A stretch of DNA of 10,412 nt, taken from Actinomycetota bacterium. Its GTDB lineage: Bacteria; Actinomycetota; Nitriliruptoria; Euzebyales; Egibacteraceae. The translations under genes were made by a program, and so were the position numbers. Each line of letters begins with the position of its first letter. The stretch's first letter is position 1. The DNA is taken from positions 1 to 10,412 of the forward strand of contig JAHWKQ010000063.1 in the NCBI GenBank assembly GCA_019347785.1, given 5' to 3'. Shown here piece after piece: positions 1 to 6,765 of the stretch. Below the pieces are notes generated by a model. It did no database searches, was not told the origin of the DNA, and saw only the letters and a list, made by a program, of their open reading frames with translations.

Positions 1-406
1 CGTGCTGGGGGTCACCGTGCGGGCCCACCGCGCCGACATCGACCTGCCCGTTCCGGTGCGGGTCGAGCCCGGTCAGGTCGGGGGTCCCAGCGGCGGCCTC
101 GGGATCGCCCTCACCGTGTACGACAAGGCCGAGCGGGACGTCGACCTGGCCGCGGGGCGCCGCGTGGCCGCCACCGGGACACTGGACATCGGCGGACAGG
201 TCGGGCCCGTCGGCGGCGTGCAGCAGAAGGCACTCGTCGCCAGCCGAGCGGGCGCCGACGTCTTCGTCGTCCCCGCCGCGCAGGAGGACGAGGCGGTCGC
301 GGCGCTGCCGGCCGACGGCGCCGTGCGCGTCGTGGGGGTGGGCACGCTCGGGCGGGCCATCCGCGAGCTGCGCCTTCGGGAGACGGCCGGCCGGCTGCTA
401 GGATGA
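1..406 (+). CDS. YlbL-like PDZ/Lon-type (S16) serine protease, 3' part
   Basis: This is the C-terminal end of a Lon-type (peptidase family S16) proteolytic domain. The reading frame is open to the left edge, so the start, and any membrane anchor and PDZ domain typical of YlbL-family proteins, lie outside the window. The serine-lysine dyad is visible: the nucleophile Ser is in a GGPSGGL motif (codon 89-91), and the general-base Lys is 46 residues later in VGGVQQK (codon 227-229). The stretch after it, ASRAGADVFVVP, matches the end of the S16 fold. The protein stops soon after the domain at TGA 404-406. Family members are membrane-anchored proteases without the Lon AAA+ ATPase module; whether this one lacks an ATPase cannot be seen, so a standard Lon or an archaeal-type LonB is possible but less likely. 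The last codons overlap a probable promoter for the SRP RNA gene. Confidence 0.85.
   Translation, partial: VLGVTVRAHRADIDLPVPVRVEPGQVGGPSGGLGIALTVYDKAERDVDLAAGRRVAATGTLDIGGQVGPVGGVQQKALVASRAGADVFVVPAAQEDEAVAALPADGAVRVVGVGTLGRAIRELRLRETAGRLLG
375..404 (+). promoter_or_regulatory. Candidate promoter for the SRP RNA gene
   Basis: TAGGAT at 399-404 fits the TANNNT -10 pattern common in actinobacteria. A weak -35-like TTCGGG lies at 375-380, with an 18-base spacer. It would start transcription near 411, about 30-50 bases before the SRP RNA helix. It overlaps the end and stop codon of the upstream protease gene. The -35 match is poor, so this rests mainly on the -10 box and its position. Confidence 0.35.
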
Positions 407-463
407 CGCTTCCGCCGACCGCGCGCGGGATGACCCGTGGCCGTGGTCAGCACCGGGCGGGTG

Positions 464-566
<103 letters not shown>

Positions 567-623
567 CGCCCGTCCGGTGGTGACCACGGGCGACGTCCTC
601 CCCGCTGATCGCACAGGTGTCCC

Positions 624-2336
624 GTGGCCTCCGTCTCCCTGTACCGCAAGTACCGGCCGCAGACGTTCGCCGAGGTGATCGGCCAGGAGCACGTCACCAC
701 GACGTTGGCGCACGCCGTGGCCGAGGGGCGTCCGCACCACGCGTACCTGTTCACCGGACCGAGGGGCACCGGCAAGACGTCCGCGGCGCGCATCCTGGCA
801 AAGGCGCTCAACTGCGAGCAGGGCCCGACCGCGACGCCCTGCAACGAGTGCGGGCAGTGCCGGTCGGTCACCGAGGGGTCCAACGTCGACGTCATCGAGA
901 TCGATGCGGCCAGCCACGGCGGGGTCGATGACGTGCGTGACCTGCGCGACCGCGTGGCCTTCGCGCCCGCCGGGGCGCGGACGAAGGTCTACGTCGTCGA
1001 CGAGTGCCACATGCTGTCCACGGCGGGCTGGAACGCCTTCCTCAAGACGGTGGAGGAGCCACCCGGCCACGTCGTGTTCGTGTTCGCCACCACCGAGCCG
1101 CACAAGGTGCTCGAGACGATCCTGTCGCGCACCCAGCGGTTCGACTTCAGGCGGGTCTCCGGCCCGGTGCTCATCGCTCACCTCGCCGGCGTAGCCGAGC
1201 GCGAGGGGCTGGAGCTGGAGGCCGGGGCCGCCGACCTCGTGGTGGGGGGCGCCGACGGCAGCGTCCGCGACGCCCTGAGCGTGCTCGACCAGGTGGTGGC
1301 CTTCTCCGGTCCCCGGGTCACGCCGGCGGCCGTCGCGGAGGTGCTGGGGGCGGTGCCCGAGGAGCTGATGGCCGAGGCGGCCGAGGCCATCGCGGCGGGC
1401 GACGCCGCGGCCCTGTGCGTCCTCGTGCAGCGGCTGGCCGACGCGGGGCACGACCCTCGCCGGTTCGCCCAGGCGACGGTCGAGCACCTCCGCGCCCTGC
1501 TGCTGTTGAAGACCGCTCCCGACGCCGACCTCGTCGCGGCCACGCCGGAGCGGCTGACCCGTCTCCGCTCGCAGGCCGGGCGCCTCGGCCGCCTGGAGCT
1601 GGTCAGGGCGATGGACCTGCTCGCCGAGGCCCAGACGGCGATGCGCCGGGGCAACACGCGCCTGCCGTTGGAGCTCGCGCTCGTCAAGGCGGCGCTGCCC
1701 GAGTCGGCCGGGGACCCAGCCGCGCTCGGCGCGCGCCTGGACCGCCTCGAACGGCGCACCGGCGTCGAACCCGCCACGGTCAGCGAGGGTTCCCCCACGC
1801 CCCCCTCCCCCCAGGAGCGTGTCGACTCACTTCCGGAAGGCGATAGCCAGTCGACACACTCCGCGGTGGGGGGGCAGGCGGCGGCGGTCGATCTGGATCT
1901 GGTCCACCAGAGCTGGCCGGCGGTGCTGGAGGCCACGAAGCGGCGCACGCGCCGGTTGCACGCCTTCATCGGCGAGGCCCGGCCCGTCTCCCTGGACGAG
2001 GGCACCCTGACGCTCGAGTTCCGCCCCGGGTACGGCTTCCACGCCGACCACTGCGGCAGCGAGGCGTCCCGGAAGGTCCTGCGCGACGTCTTCGGGGAGG
2101 TGCTCGGCGAGGCGCTGGACGTGCGCTGCCGGGTGGTCGACGGCGAAGGGCCGCCCCCACCGGTCGCCGAGGCCTCCAACGAGCCCGCGGCGCACGAGGT
2201 GGAGGCGGTGCTGGAGACCGAGGCGGCCGAGGCGGCCGGGGACCTGCCGGACGAGGCGACCGCCCACGACCAGGCGATCCATGCTCTGACGCGCGACCTG
2301 GGCGCCACCGTGGTGAACGACTCGACCACCGGCTGA
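624..2336 (+). CDS. dnaX: DNA polymerase III subunit gamma/tau
   Basis: This is the ATPase of the clamp loader, which opens the sliding clamp and, as tau, links polymerases in the replisome. It is 570 aa from GTG 624; the N-terminus SLYRKYRPQTFAEVIGQEH is the classic start of the family. Visible motifs are Walker A GPRGTGKT (45-52), zinc-binding Cys64, Cys73, Cys76 and Cys79, Walker B with DECH at 126-129 (many relatives have DEVH or DEAH), sensor-1 region FATTEPHK (154-161) and the arginine-finger SRT (168-170). AAA+ and collar domains run to about residue 375. A low-complexity linker at about 380-420 follows, then a C-terminal DnaX domain at about 424-505 and an acidic tail. The linker contains C-runs and a strong palindrome (see 1791-1876) with codons unlike the rest of the gene. 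No A-rich slippery site of the E. coli kind is seen. The upstream SRP RNA gene and downstream ybaB-recR match the usual context. Confidence 0.97.
   Translation: MASVSLYRKYRPQTFAEVIGQEHVTTTLAHAVAEGRPHHAYLFTGPRGTGKTSAARILAKALNCEQGPTATPCNECGQCRSVTEGSNVDVIEIDAASHGGVDDVRDLRDRVAFAPAGARTKVYVVDECHMLSTAGWNAFLKTVEEPPGHVVFVFATTEPHKVLETILSRTQRFDFRRVSGPVLIAHLAGVAEREGLELEAGAADLVVGGADGSVRDALSVLDQVVAFSGPRVTPAAVAEVLGAVPEELMAEAAEAIAAGDAAALCVLVQRLADAGHDPRRFAQATVEHLRALLLLKTAPDADLVAATPERLTRLRSQAGRLGRLELVRAMDLLAEAQTAMRRGNTRLPLELALVKAALPESAGDPAALGARLDRLERRTGVEPATVSEGSPTPPSPQERVDSLPEGDSQSTHSAVGGQAAAVDLDLVHQSWPAVLEATKRRTRRLHAFIGEARPVSLDEGTLTLEFRPGYGFHADHCGSEASRKVLRDVFGEVLGEALDVRCRVVDGEGPPPPVAEASNEPAAHEVEAVLETEAAEAAGDLPDEATAHDQAIHALTRDLGATVVNDSTTG
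1791..1876 (+). repeat. C-runs followed by an in-frame palindromic element within dnaX
   Basis: Two runs of six C (1800-1805 and 1807-1812, split by one T) lead straight into an inverted repeat. GGAGCGTGTCGACT (1814-1827) pairs with AGTCGACACACTCC (1849-1862), 13 of 14 bp. A separate 10-bp palindrome CTTCCGGAAG (1830-1839) sits in the loop. Outside the arms, the C-run can also pair with a run of seven G at 1868-1874. The element stays in the dnaX frame and encodes about residues 390-417 of the linker. Its codons include TCA, CTT, GAT and ACA, which are scarce in the surrounding C/G-ending genes. In the -1 frame a TAG lies at 1844-1846, inside the hairpin. It could be an inserted repetitive palindrome, a frameshift signal, or chance linker sequence. 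Confidence 0.6.
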
Positions 2337-2398
2337 CCCGCGACCAGGCGACGCGCCGGTAGGCTGAGGGCGGTGAGGGACGACGCCCCGCCGGAGCC

Positions 2399-2405
2399 GG
2401 AGAGG
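2399..2405 (+). promoter_or_regulatory. Ribosome binding site of ybaB
   Basis: GGAGAGG ends five bases before ATG 2411, which fixes the ybaB start. About 40 bases upstream, TAGGCT (2360-2365) could be a -10 box, but no good -35 is seen, so a separate ybaB promoter is only a possibility. Confidence 0.6.
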
Positions 2406-2410
2406 CGGAC

Positions 2411-2725
2411 ATGAGCGACATGGGGCAGATGCTGCAGCAGGCCCAGGCGTTGCAGGCGAAGCTCGGAGAGGCCCAGGAGGAGCTCGCCGGCACCGACGTC
2501 TCGGGCTCGGCGGGCGGCGGCATGGTCACCGTCGTGGTCAGCGGCGACGGCGCCGTCCGCTCTGTGACGATCGCCCCGGAGGCGGTCGACCCCGACGACG
2601 TCGAGATGCTGCAGGACATGGTCACCGCCGCCGTCAACGACGCGCTCGGGCGCGCCGAGGCCCTCAAGCAGGAGAAGCTCGGGGCGCTGACCGGCGCGCT
2701 GGGGCTGCCGCCCGGGATGACCTGA
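2411..2725 (+). CDS. ybaB: YbaB/EbfC family nucleoid-associated protein
   Basis: This is a small DNA-binding protein of the YbaB/EbfC family, 104 aa, the usual family length. Members form tweezer-like dimers that bind DNA and associate with the nucleoid; the cellular role is still loosely defined. The N-terminal helix (MSDMGQMLQQAQALQAKL) is followed by the glycine-rich turn GSAGGGMVTVVVSGDG, the beta strand VRSVTIAPEAVDPDD, and a C-terminal helix, in the family order. The start is set by a good ribosome binding site. It lies 74 bases after dnaX and 2 bases before recR, the conserved dnaX-ybaB-recR cluster, so co-transcription is likely. Confidence 0.95.
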   Translation: MSDMGQMLQQAQALQAKLGEAQEELAGTDVSGSAGGGMVTVVVSGDGAVRSVTIAPEAVDPDDVEMLQDMVTAAVNDALGRAEALKQEKLGALTGALGLPPGMT

Positions 2726-2727
2726 GC

Positions 2728-3321
2728 TTGTACGAGGGACCCGTCCAGGACCTCATCACCGAGCTCGGGCGGCTCCCGGGGGTGGGGCCCAAGAGCGCGC
2801 AGCGCCTGGCCTTCCATCTGCTCAGCGCCGAGCCCGAGGACGCCCGCCGTCTGGCCCGGGCGATCCTGGAGGCCAAGGAACGGGTGCGCTTCTGCCGGCG
2901 CTGCTTCAACGTCAGCGAGCGGGAGGAGTGCCGTATCTGCCGGGACGCCCGGCGCGACGCCCACGTGCTGTGCGTCGTCGAGGAGCCACGCGATCTGCAG
3001 GCCATCGAGAAGACGGCAGAGTTCCGGGGCCGCTACCACGTGCTGGGTGGGGCCATCTCGCCGATCGACGGTGTCGGGCCCGAGCGGCTGCACATCCGCG
3101 AGCTGCTCGCCCGGCTGGACGCCGAGGACATCACGGAGGTGGTGCTGGCCACCAATCCCAACATCGAGGGCGAGGCGACCGCGAGCTTCCTCGCCCGCCA
3201 GCTCAAGGCGATCGGGGTGCCGGTCAGCAGGATCGCCTCGGGGCTGCCCGTGGGCGGGGACCTCGAGTACGCCGACGAGGTGACCCTCGGGCGGGCCTTC
3301 GCCGGTCGCCGGACGCTGTAG
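2728..3321 (+). CDS. recR: Recombination mediator protein RecR
   Basis: RecR works with RecO (and RecF) to load RecA on SSB-coated single-stranded DNA during gap repair. It is 197 aa, the normal length. Seen in order are a helix-hairpin-helix (ELGRLPGVGPKSAQRLAFHL, 12-31), a zinc finger with Cys56, Cys59, Cys68 and Cys71, a Toprim domain beginning at VVEEPRD (83-89, Glu85), the conserved TNPNIEGEATA segment, and the C-terminal ASGLPVGGDLEYADEVTLGRA motif region. The start is TTG 2728, only two bases after the ybaB stop. The family N-terminus (MYEGPVQDLI) begins exactly there and no other start fits, so translation is probably coupled to ybaB. The ribosome binding site is weak (GGGATGA within the end of ybaB). 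Confidence 0.97.
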   Translation: MYEGPVQDLITELGRLPGVGPKSAQRLAFHLLSAEPEDARRLARAILEAKERVRFCRRCFNVSEREECRICRDARRDAHVLCVVEEPRDLQAIEKTAEFRGRYHVLGGAISPIDGVGPERLHIRELLARLDAEDITEVVLATNPNIEGEATASFLARQLKAIGVPVSRIASGLPVGGDLEYADEVTLGRAFAGRRTL

Positions 3322-3330
3322 CCGCCCGGC

Positions 3331-3336
3331 TACGAT
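3331..3336 (+). promoter_or_regulatory. Candidate -10 box of a lysC promoter
   Basis: TACGAT fits TANNNT and sits in the 54-base gap between recR and lysC, 39 bases before the GTG start. No convincing -35 is found at 16-18 bases upstream. A small inverted repeat TAGCC-GCCC-GGCTA (3319-3332) spans the recR stop and the first bases of this box. No sequence resembling a lysine riboswitch fits in the gap. Confidence 0.35.
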
Positions 3337-3375
3337 TGCGGCTGCCGTCTCTGTCCCAGGGGAGCCCTGCCCACG

Positions 3376-4629
3376 GTGATCGTCGTCCAGAAGTACGGCG
3401 GATCGTCGGTCGCCGACACCGACCGCATCCGCCGTGTCGCAGGCCGCGTCGCGCAGGCCAAGCGCGCCGGCAACGACGTCGTGGTGGTGGTGTCGGCCAT
3501 GGGCAGGATGACCGACCGGCTCATGCAGCAGGCTCACGAGATCTCCGGCGTCCCGCCCGGCCGCGAGCTGGACATGCTGCTGACCGCGGGCGAGCGCATC
3601 TCCATGTCGCTGCTGGCTATGGCGATCCACGAGGAGGGGCTCAGCGCCCGCAGCCTCACCGGCAGCCAGGCGGGGATCATCACGGACACCGTCCACGGCA
3701 AGGCCCGGATCATCGACATCACGCCCGGCCGCATCAGCGACGCTCTCGACGGGGGTCACGTCGCCATCGTCGCCGGCTTCCAGGGCGTCAGCCGCGACTC
3801 CAAGGACGTCACCACGCTGGGCCGCGGCGGCAGCGACACGACGGCCGTCGCGCTGGCCGGCGCCCTCGGCGCGCCGGTGTGCGAGATCCACACGGACGTC
3901 GACGGCGTCTACACGGCCGACCCGCGCATCGCGCCGGACGCGCGCAAGCTGACCCAGGTCTCCCACGAGGAGATGCTGGAGCTGGCGGCGTGCGGCGCGA
4001 AGGTGCTGCAGGTCCGCAGCGTCGAGTACGCCCGCAACCACGGCGTCGACGTGCACGTCCGCAGCTCGTTCACCTACGGTGACGGCACGTGGGTGCGGCG
4101 ACAGGAGGAGGACATGGAGCAGGCGATGGTCTCGGGCGTCGCCCACGACACCAGCGAGGGCAAGCTCGTGCTGCGCAACGTCCCCGACAAGCCGGGGGTG
4201 GCCGCGCGCGTGTTCAGCGCGCTGGCCGACAACGCCATCAACGTCGACATGATCGTGCAGAACGTGTCGGCGGCCGGCACGACCGACATCTCCTTCACCG
4301 TGCCGCTGGACGACGGCCCCCGGGCCGTCGAGCTGCTGCGCGGGCTGCTGGTCGACATCGGCGCCGAGGACCTGGACTTCGACGACGCGATCGCCAAGGT
4401 GTCCCTCGTCGGCGCCGGCATGAAGACCCACCCGGGCGTCGCCGCGGCGATGTTCACCGCCCTGGCCGACGCGGGGGTCAACATCGAGATGATCTCCACG
4501 TCGACCATCCGCATCTCCGTGGTGGTCCGTGGCGAGGCCGTCGAGACCGCCGTGCGGGCGGTGCACGACCGGTTCGGGCTCGCCACGCCGGGGACGCCCA
4601 CCGGCACGTCGGTGGGATGGTCCTCGTGA
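3376..4629 (+). CDS. lysC: Aspartate kinase, alpha subunit (catalytic plus ACT domains)
   Basis: Aspartokinase phosphorylates L-aspartate with ATP, the first step toward lysine, diaminopimelate, threonine, methionine and isoleucine. It is 417 aa, close to the actinobacterial enzyme. The amino acid kinase domain shows KYGGSS (6-11), VSAMGRMTDRL (39-49), TAGER (70-74), GRGGSDTT (149-156) and TDVDGVYTADPR (173-184). Two ACT regulatory domains follow from about residue 260; in homologues they bind lysine and threonine for concerted feedback inhibition. The start is GTG 3376, with AGGGGAG (3358-3364) upstream at a somewhat long 11-base spacing; the protein sequence begins with the family's usual IVVQKYGGSS. 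An internal start at 4114 probably yields a separate beta subunit. The end overlaps the asd start. Confidence 0.97.
   Translation: MIVVQKYGGSSVADTDRIRRVAGRVAQAKRAGNDVVVVVSAMGRMTDRLMQQAHEISGVPPGRELDMLLTAGERISMSLLAMAIHEEGLSARSLTGSQAGIITDTVHGKARIIDITPGRISDALDGGHVAIVAGFQGVSRDSKDVTTLGRGGSDTTAVALAGALGAPVCEIHTDVDGVYTADPRIAPDARKLTQVSHEEMLELAACGAKVLQVRSVEYARNHGVDVHVRSSFTYGDGTWVRRQEEDMEQAMVSGVAHDTSEGKLVLRNVPDKPGVAARVFSALADNAINVDMIVQNVSAAGTTDISFTVPLDDGPRAVELLRGLLVDIGAEDLDFDDAIAKVSLVGAGMKTHPGVAAAMFTALADAGVNIEMISTSTIRISVVVRGEAVETAVRAVHDRFGLATPGTPTGTSVGWSS
4114..4629 (+). CDS. Aspartate kinase beta subunit from an internal in-frame start
   Basis: An ATG in the lysC frame (codon 247) is preceded by a textbook AGGAGG (4103-4108) five bases upstream, a far better site than that of the full-length gene. 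Translation from it gives a 171-aa protein made only of the two ACT domains, beginning MEQAMVSGVAHDTSEGK. This is the known arrangement in Corynebacterium glutamicum and Bacillus subtilis, where lysC codes for alpha and beta subunits that form an alpha2beta2 enzyme; the C. glutamicum beta subunit starts at the same place and is about the same length. The beta chain carries the effector-binding sites. The evidence is the site, the frame and the family precedent; production of the protein is inferred. Confidence 0.8.
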   Translation: MEQAMVSGVAHDTSEGKLVLRNVPDKPGVAARVFSALADNAINVDMIVQNVSAAGTTDISFTVPLDDGPRAVELLRGLLVDIGAEDLDFDDAIAKVSLVGAGMKTHPGVAAAMFTALADAGVNIEMISTSTIRISVVVRGEAVETAVRAVHDRFGLATPGTPTGTSVGWSS

Positions 4630-5660
4630 GGACCGTCGCCGTCGTCGGGGCGACCGGGGCGGTCGGCGAGGACCTGCGCACGCTGCTCGAGGAGCGCGAC
4701 TTTCCCTGCGACCGGGTCGTCTTCGCCGCGTCGCCGCGGTCGGCGGGCCGGACCCTGGGGTTCCGCGGGCGGGACGTCACGGTGCGCGCCGTGACCGACC
4801 ACGGACTGTTCGACGGCGTCGACGTCGCCCTGTTCAGCGCCGGGGCGGGCGTCTCCGCCCGGCACGCGCCCCGCGCGGTCGCCGCCGGCGCCGTGGTCGT
4901 GGACAACTCCTCGGCCTGGCGCATGGACCCCGACGTGCCGCTGGTCGTCACCGAGGTCAACCCCTCCGCCCTGGACCACGTCCCCAAGGGCATCGTCGCG
5001 AACCCGAACTGCACGACGATGATCGCGATGCTGCCGCTCAAGGCGCTGCACGACGCCTACGGCCTGACCGGTTTCGTCGCCACCAGCTACCAGGCGGCCG
5101 GGGGGGCCGGGCAGAAGGGCATCGACGAGCTGTACGGCCAGGTGCCCGGCCTGCTGGCCGAGCCCGGGCTGCTGCGCCACGACGGGCCGGCGGCCGCCAA
5201 GCTGGTGGACCACCGCGTCCATCTGGCGACGCTCGCCTTCAACGTCGTGCCGATGCTCGGCACGGCGGTGGGAGACGACGGCTACACCGACGAGGAGCTG
5301 AAGCTCCGCCACGAGTCCCGCCGGATCCTGGACCTGCCCGACCTGGCGGTGGCGCCGACGTGCGTGCGCGTGCCGGTCGCCGTGGGTCACGCCGTGGCGG
5401 TGCGGGCGGTCTTCCACCGCCGGGTCGACCTGGCCGACGCGGTCCGCCTCCTGGGCGGCTTCCCGGGACTGGTCGTCGAGCCGCTGCCGACGCCGCTGGA
5501 GTGGGCCGGTCGCGACGACGTGGCGGTCGGTCGCATCCGCACCGACCTGGACGATCCTCGCGCGCTGAGCTTCTTCGTCGTCGGCGACAACCTGCGCAAG
5601 GGCGCCGCTTTGAACACCGTCCAGATCGCCGAGGCCCTGGAGGGGCGCGGCGCGGTGTAG
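4626..5660 (+). CDS. asd: Aspartate-semialdehyde dehydrogenase
   Basis: This enzyme reduces aspartyl phosphate, the product of LysC, to aspartate semialdehyde using NADPH. From GTG 4626 it is 344 aa, the usual length. Visible are the nucleotide-binding GATGAVG (8-14), NSSAWR (94-99), the catalytic Cys129 in NPNCTT, SYQAAGGAGQKG (154-165), the EELKLRHESRRIL helix (223-235) and His255 in RVPVAVGH. GTG 4626 overlaps the lysC stop as GTGA and has GGTGGG nine bases upstream; ATG 4617, three codons earlier, is the alternative but has no spaced ribosome binding site. The overlap implies translational coupling with lysC. Following the TAG at 5660 are 100 bases without a gene: they hold a weak inverted repeat (CAGGCC 5692-5697 with GGCCTG 5711-5716) with no U-tract and no clear promoter. 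Confidence 0.96.
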   Translation: MRTVAVVGATGAVGEDLRTLLEERDFPCDRVVFAASPRSAGRTLGFRGRDVTVRAVTDHGLFDGVDVALFSAGAGVSARHAPRAVAAGAVVVDNSSAWRMDPDVPLVVTEVNPSALDHVPKGIVANPNCTTMIAMLPLKALHDAYGLTGFVATSYQAAGGAGQKGIDELYGQVPGLLAEPGLLRHDGPAAAKLVDHRVHLATLAFNVVPMLGTAVGDDGYTDEELKLRHESRRILDLPDLAVAPTCVRVPVAVGHAVAVRAVFHRRVDLADAVRLLGGFPGLVVEPLPTPLEWAGRDDVAVGRIRTDLDDPRALSFFVVGDNLRKGAALNTVQIAEALEGRGAV

Positions 5661-5760
5661 GGGGACGCCACGCACGAGGTCCCGGTGATCGCAGGCCGGA
5701 ACCCCGTGGTGGCCTGGGGAAGACCCGGCACGGGATGACGAGGGGTGATTCGGGCAGCGG

Positions 5761-6765
5761 GTGGCGGCCGGATTGGTGCGGATGGCCGGTGACGTGACGA
5801 CGCGACCACACGAGCCGCCGCAGGCCACGGGCCCGCACGGGGCCTCCCCGGCCGTGCGGGCACGCGGCCTGCACAAGCACTACGGCGACATCGCCGCCGT
5901 GGACGGCATCGACCTGGATGTCCCCCTCGGCGGCTGCTTCGGGCTGCTGGGGCCCAACGGGGCCGGCAAGACCACGGCGATCAAGATGATCACCTGCGTG
6001 TCCCCGCCCACCGCCGGCGTGCTCGAGGTCCTCGGCATGGACGTCCGAGGGGACCGCCGGGCGCTCAAGGGCCGCCTTGGCGTGGTCCCGCAGGGCGAAA
6101 CCCTCGATCCCGACTTGACGGTCAGGGAGAACCTGCTGAGCTTCAGCGCGTACCACGACGTGCCCCGAGCCGTGGCCGCCCCTCGCGCCGACGCCCTCCT
6201 AGGGTTCGGACAGCTGACCGGGCGGGCCGACAGCCGGGTGGAGGAGCTGTCGGGCGGCATGCAGCGGCGGCTGCTCATCGCCCGCGCCCTGGTCAACGAC
6301 CCCGAGCTGCTGGTGCTGGACGAGCCGACGACCGGGCTGGACCCCCAGGCGCGCCATCTCGTGTGGGAGCGCCTGCGCAGCCTCAAGCGGGCGGCCAAGA
6401 CCCTGCTGCTGACGACCCACTACATGGAGGAGGCCGCCCAGCTGTGTGACCGGCTCGTCGTGTTCGAGGCCGGACGCGTGGTGGCCACCGGGGCGCCCGG
6501 CGAGCTCATCCGTGGGCACGTGGCGCCGCGGGTCGTCGAGCTGCACGGCGTGGAGGGCGACGCGCGCGACGTCGCCCGGCTCCTCGCAGGGCTGGCCCGC
6601 GAGGTGGAGGCCGTCGCCGACCGGGTCCTCGTCTACACCGACGACGGCGAGTCGGTCGTCTCCAGGGTCCGCGGGGCGGGGCTGAACCACCAGGCGCTGC
6701 TGCTGCGTGACGCCACCCTGGAGGACGTCTTCCTGCGCCTGACGGGGCGCAGCCTGGTGGACTGA
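5761..6765 (+). CDS. NodI-like ABC transporter ATP-binding protein
   Basis: This is the ATPase of a two-gene exporter, 334 aa from GTG 5761. All nucleotide-binding motifs are present: Walker A GPNGAGKT (64-71), Q-loop Gln111 in VPQGETLDPDLTVREN, signature LSGGM (163-167), Walker B LLVLDE (183-188), D-loop GLDP (192-195) and switch His220. The segments LDPDLTVRENL and GLDPQARHLVWERLRSL with TTHYMEEA closely resemble NodI, the lipo-oligosaccharide exporter ATPase of rhizobia; in non-rhizobial bacteria the same family (near daunorubicin-type DrrA) has varied or unknown substrates. A 29-residue Pro/Ala-rich N-terminal tail precedes the domain. The start is uncertain: ATG 5782 also fits and neither has a clear ribosome binding site. 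The stop overlaps the permease start (TGATG), so the pair is coupled. Confidence 0.92.
   Translation: MAAGLVRMAGDVTTRPHEPPQATGPHGASPAVRARGLHKHYGDIAAVDGIDLDVPLGGCFGLLGPNGAGKTTAIKMITCVSPPTAGVLEVLGMDVRGDRRALKGRLGVVPQGETLDPDLTVRENLLSFSAYHDVPRAVAAPRADALLGFGQLTGRADSRVEELSGGMQRRLLIARALVNDPELLVLDEPTTGLDPQARHLVWERLRSLKRAAKTLLLTTHYMEEAAQLCDRLVVFEAGRVVATGAPGELIRGHVAPRVVELHGVEGDARDVARLLAGLAREVEAVADRVLVYTDDGESVVSRVRGAGLNHQALLLRDATLEDVFLRLTGRSLVD

Noticed and set aside
3322..3375. Lysine riboswitch ahead of lysC
   Set aside because: The gap is only 54 bases, far too short for the lysine riboswitch fold, and none of its conserved parts is seen.
1966..4566. An 866-codon open frame on the minus strand opposite dnaX, ybaB, recR and lysC
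   Set aside because: It is a shadow frame in GC-rich DNA: low-complexity composition rich in His, Arg, Asp and Gly, no recognisable domain, and it lies opposite four well-identified genes.
5661..5760. Terminator or promoter between asd and the ABC exporter
   Set aside because: Only a weak 6-bp inverted repeat with a 13-base loop and no U-tract is present, and no convincing -35/-10 pair was found.
4074..5876. A 600-codon minus-strand open frame opposite asd and a second long plus-strand frame overlapping lysC
   Set aside because: Both have shadow-like composition with no motifs, while lysC and asd account for the region completely. Only the 3' part of the plus-strand frame, from 4626, is real (asd).
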